DNA of 64,000 nt from assembly GCF_002896875.1 (NCBI RefSeq), contig NZ_CP023278.1, positions 5,650,501-5,714,500 on the forward strand, read 5' to 3'. The stretch's first letter is position 1. Each line of letters starts with the position of its first letter. The stretch is from Nostoc sp. CENA543. GTDB taxonomy: Bacteria > Cyanobacteriota > Cyanobacteriia > Cyanobacteriales > Nostocaceae. The notes under the pieces are model-generated. The model was given only the letters and a program-made list of their open reading frames with translations. It searched no databases and was not told where the DNA came from. Made by a program: the position numbers and the translations under genes. Positions 63,560 to 64,000 of the stretch are shown one piece after another.

Positions 63560-64000
63560 TTAAGCGATCGCAGGCTGATTGATGAATTCACGAGCAGCAT
63601 TACCAAAGATAGTGGGAATTGATTGTTCAGGACGACATAACAAACTTTTAGCTACTTGTAGTAAGCAAATTCCAGTATTATCAAAGGTGCTTTGATAGTG
63701 CAGCATCACACGAATTTGTTGAATCAAGGCAAAACCAGCACATTGTATGAGTTGTGGGATAAAATTTGGTCTATCTACTAATATTTCTGGAAATTCTTGG
63801 AGATAAGCCTGGGTTAAAGCTGCAATAGTAGGTTGAATTTTTTCTAGTGGTGTATTCGCTAATCTTAAGGATTGTTCAATAGTGAGAGATTGACTAAAGA
63901 GTAAACTATTCAGCCAAATCAGCAGATAGCTACCGATGAGTTTACCTAAATCCAATGCTGGATCTCCCCAAGTGGAGCGTTCCCAATCAATGAGGCGAAT
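63560..64000 (-). CDS. APH-fold phosphotransferase, C-terminal part (runs off the window)
   Basis: The frame is open to the window edge; 147 residues are visible and the N-terminus lies beyond 64000. The visible part begins IRLIDWERSTWGDPALDLGKL, the kinase-fold segment in which the Asp of IDWE binds metal (equivalent to DFG) and GDPALDLG is typical of aminoglycoside/choline kinase-like (APH) proteins. The catalytic HxDxxxxN loop should lie just outside the window. The remainder is helical, with two cysteines in the C-terminal part (ICLLQVAKSLLC). It precedes the HopA1-like gene by 21 bp. Confidence 0.8.
   Translation of the reverse strand: MRLIDWERSTWGDPALDLGKLIGSYLLIWLNSLLFSQSLTIEQSLRLANTPLEKIQPTIAALTQAYLQEFPEILVDRPNFIPQLIQCAGFALIQQIRVMLHYQSTFDNTGICLLQVAKSLLCRPEQSIPTIFGNAAREFINQPAIA

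Overview
This is chromosomal DNA of a filamentous, probably heterocyst-forming cyanobacterium of the Nostoc/Anabaena group. The evidence is the mix of gene families: ChlP geranylgeranyl reductase, the circadian output regulator RpaA, a Tic20-like protein, System II cytochrome c biogenesis (CcdA plus Ccs1), DUF2808, DUF4058, Uma2, pentapeptide-repeat and PEP-CTERM proteins. It is supported by frequent HIP1 octamers (GCGATCGC, e.g. 390-397), heptanucleotide tandem repeats between genes, and low-to-moderate G+C. No rRNA, tRNA, CRISPR array, prophage or intact transposase gene was seen. The one RNA gene is the 4.5S-type SRP RNA at 26086-26179.

Layout. 0-7 kb: lpxB, an orphan-looking cytosine-5 DNA methyltransferase whose N-terminus is built from a dispersed 31-bp repeat, an Rpn-type nuclease with DUF4351, and a large secreted metzincin-like zinc protease. 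7.7-13 kb: a pentapeptide-repeat protein, then a minus-strand trio of a TRAFAC-like GTPase, a WD40 propeller protein and a DUF4058 protein. 13-25 kb: mostly housekeeping (argG, dedA-like, STAS protein, rpsF, FAH-family hydrolase, tic20-like, glyA, a WecA-type transferase, cinA, a GH24 endolysin). 25-30 kb: an RNA-ligase-like phosphoesterase, YciI protein, SRP RNA, a phasin-like protein, a Cys/His-cluster protein, queF, and the ccdA-ccs1 pair. 30-38 kb: a GAF histidine kinase, DM13 and CHRD proteins, an SDR plus FMN-reductase pair, msrB, and a SnoaL/membrane/cupin operon. 38-46 kb: a GT39-type transferase, a glycogen debranching-type enzyme, and a histidine kinase/response regulator pair. 46-53 kb: peroxiredoxin, DoxX, type-II NADH dehydrogenase, a DUF411 metal-binding protein, an orphan sulfate-type ABC ATPase, and a membrane transglutaminase. 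53-64 kb: chlP and rpaA convergent, a PEP-CTERM protein, a Tat-exported PhoX-like phosphatase behind a candidate Pho box, two Uma2 nucleases, a HAD hydrolase with an altered motif I, rpsA, and at the right edge a HopA1-domain protein directly behind a truncated APH-fold kinase.

The gaps between genes are rich in repeats. They include a 200-bp MITE-like element with 12-bp inverted ends and a 9-bp target duplication overlapping the msrB stop codon, a second 127-bp MITE-like element with perfect 12-bp inverted ends, an inverted-repeat element before the STAS gene, a 31-bp repeat at three loci, and long heptanucleotide arrays.

The best candidates for an under-described system are the edge pair of APH-like kinase and HopA1-like protein, which are the two protein families that act together in class V lanthipeptide maturation, and the GTPase/WD40/DUF4058 cassette. 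No precursor peptide for the first was found inside the window. All protein identifications come from reading motifs by eye; no database search was run.
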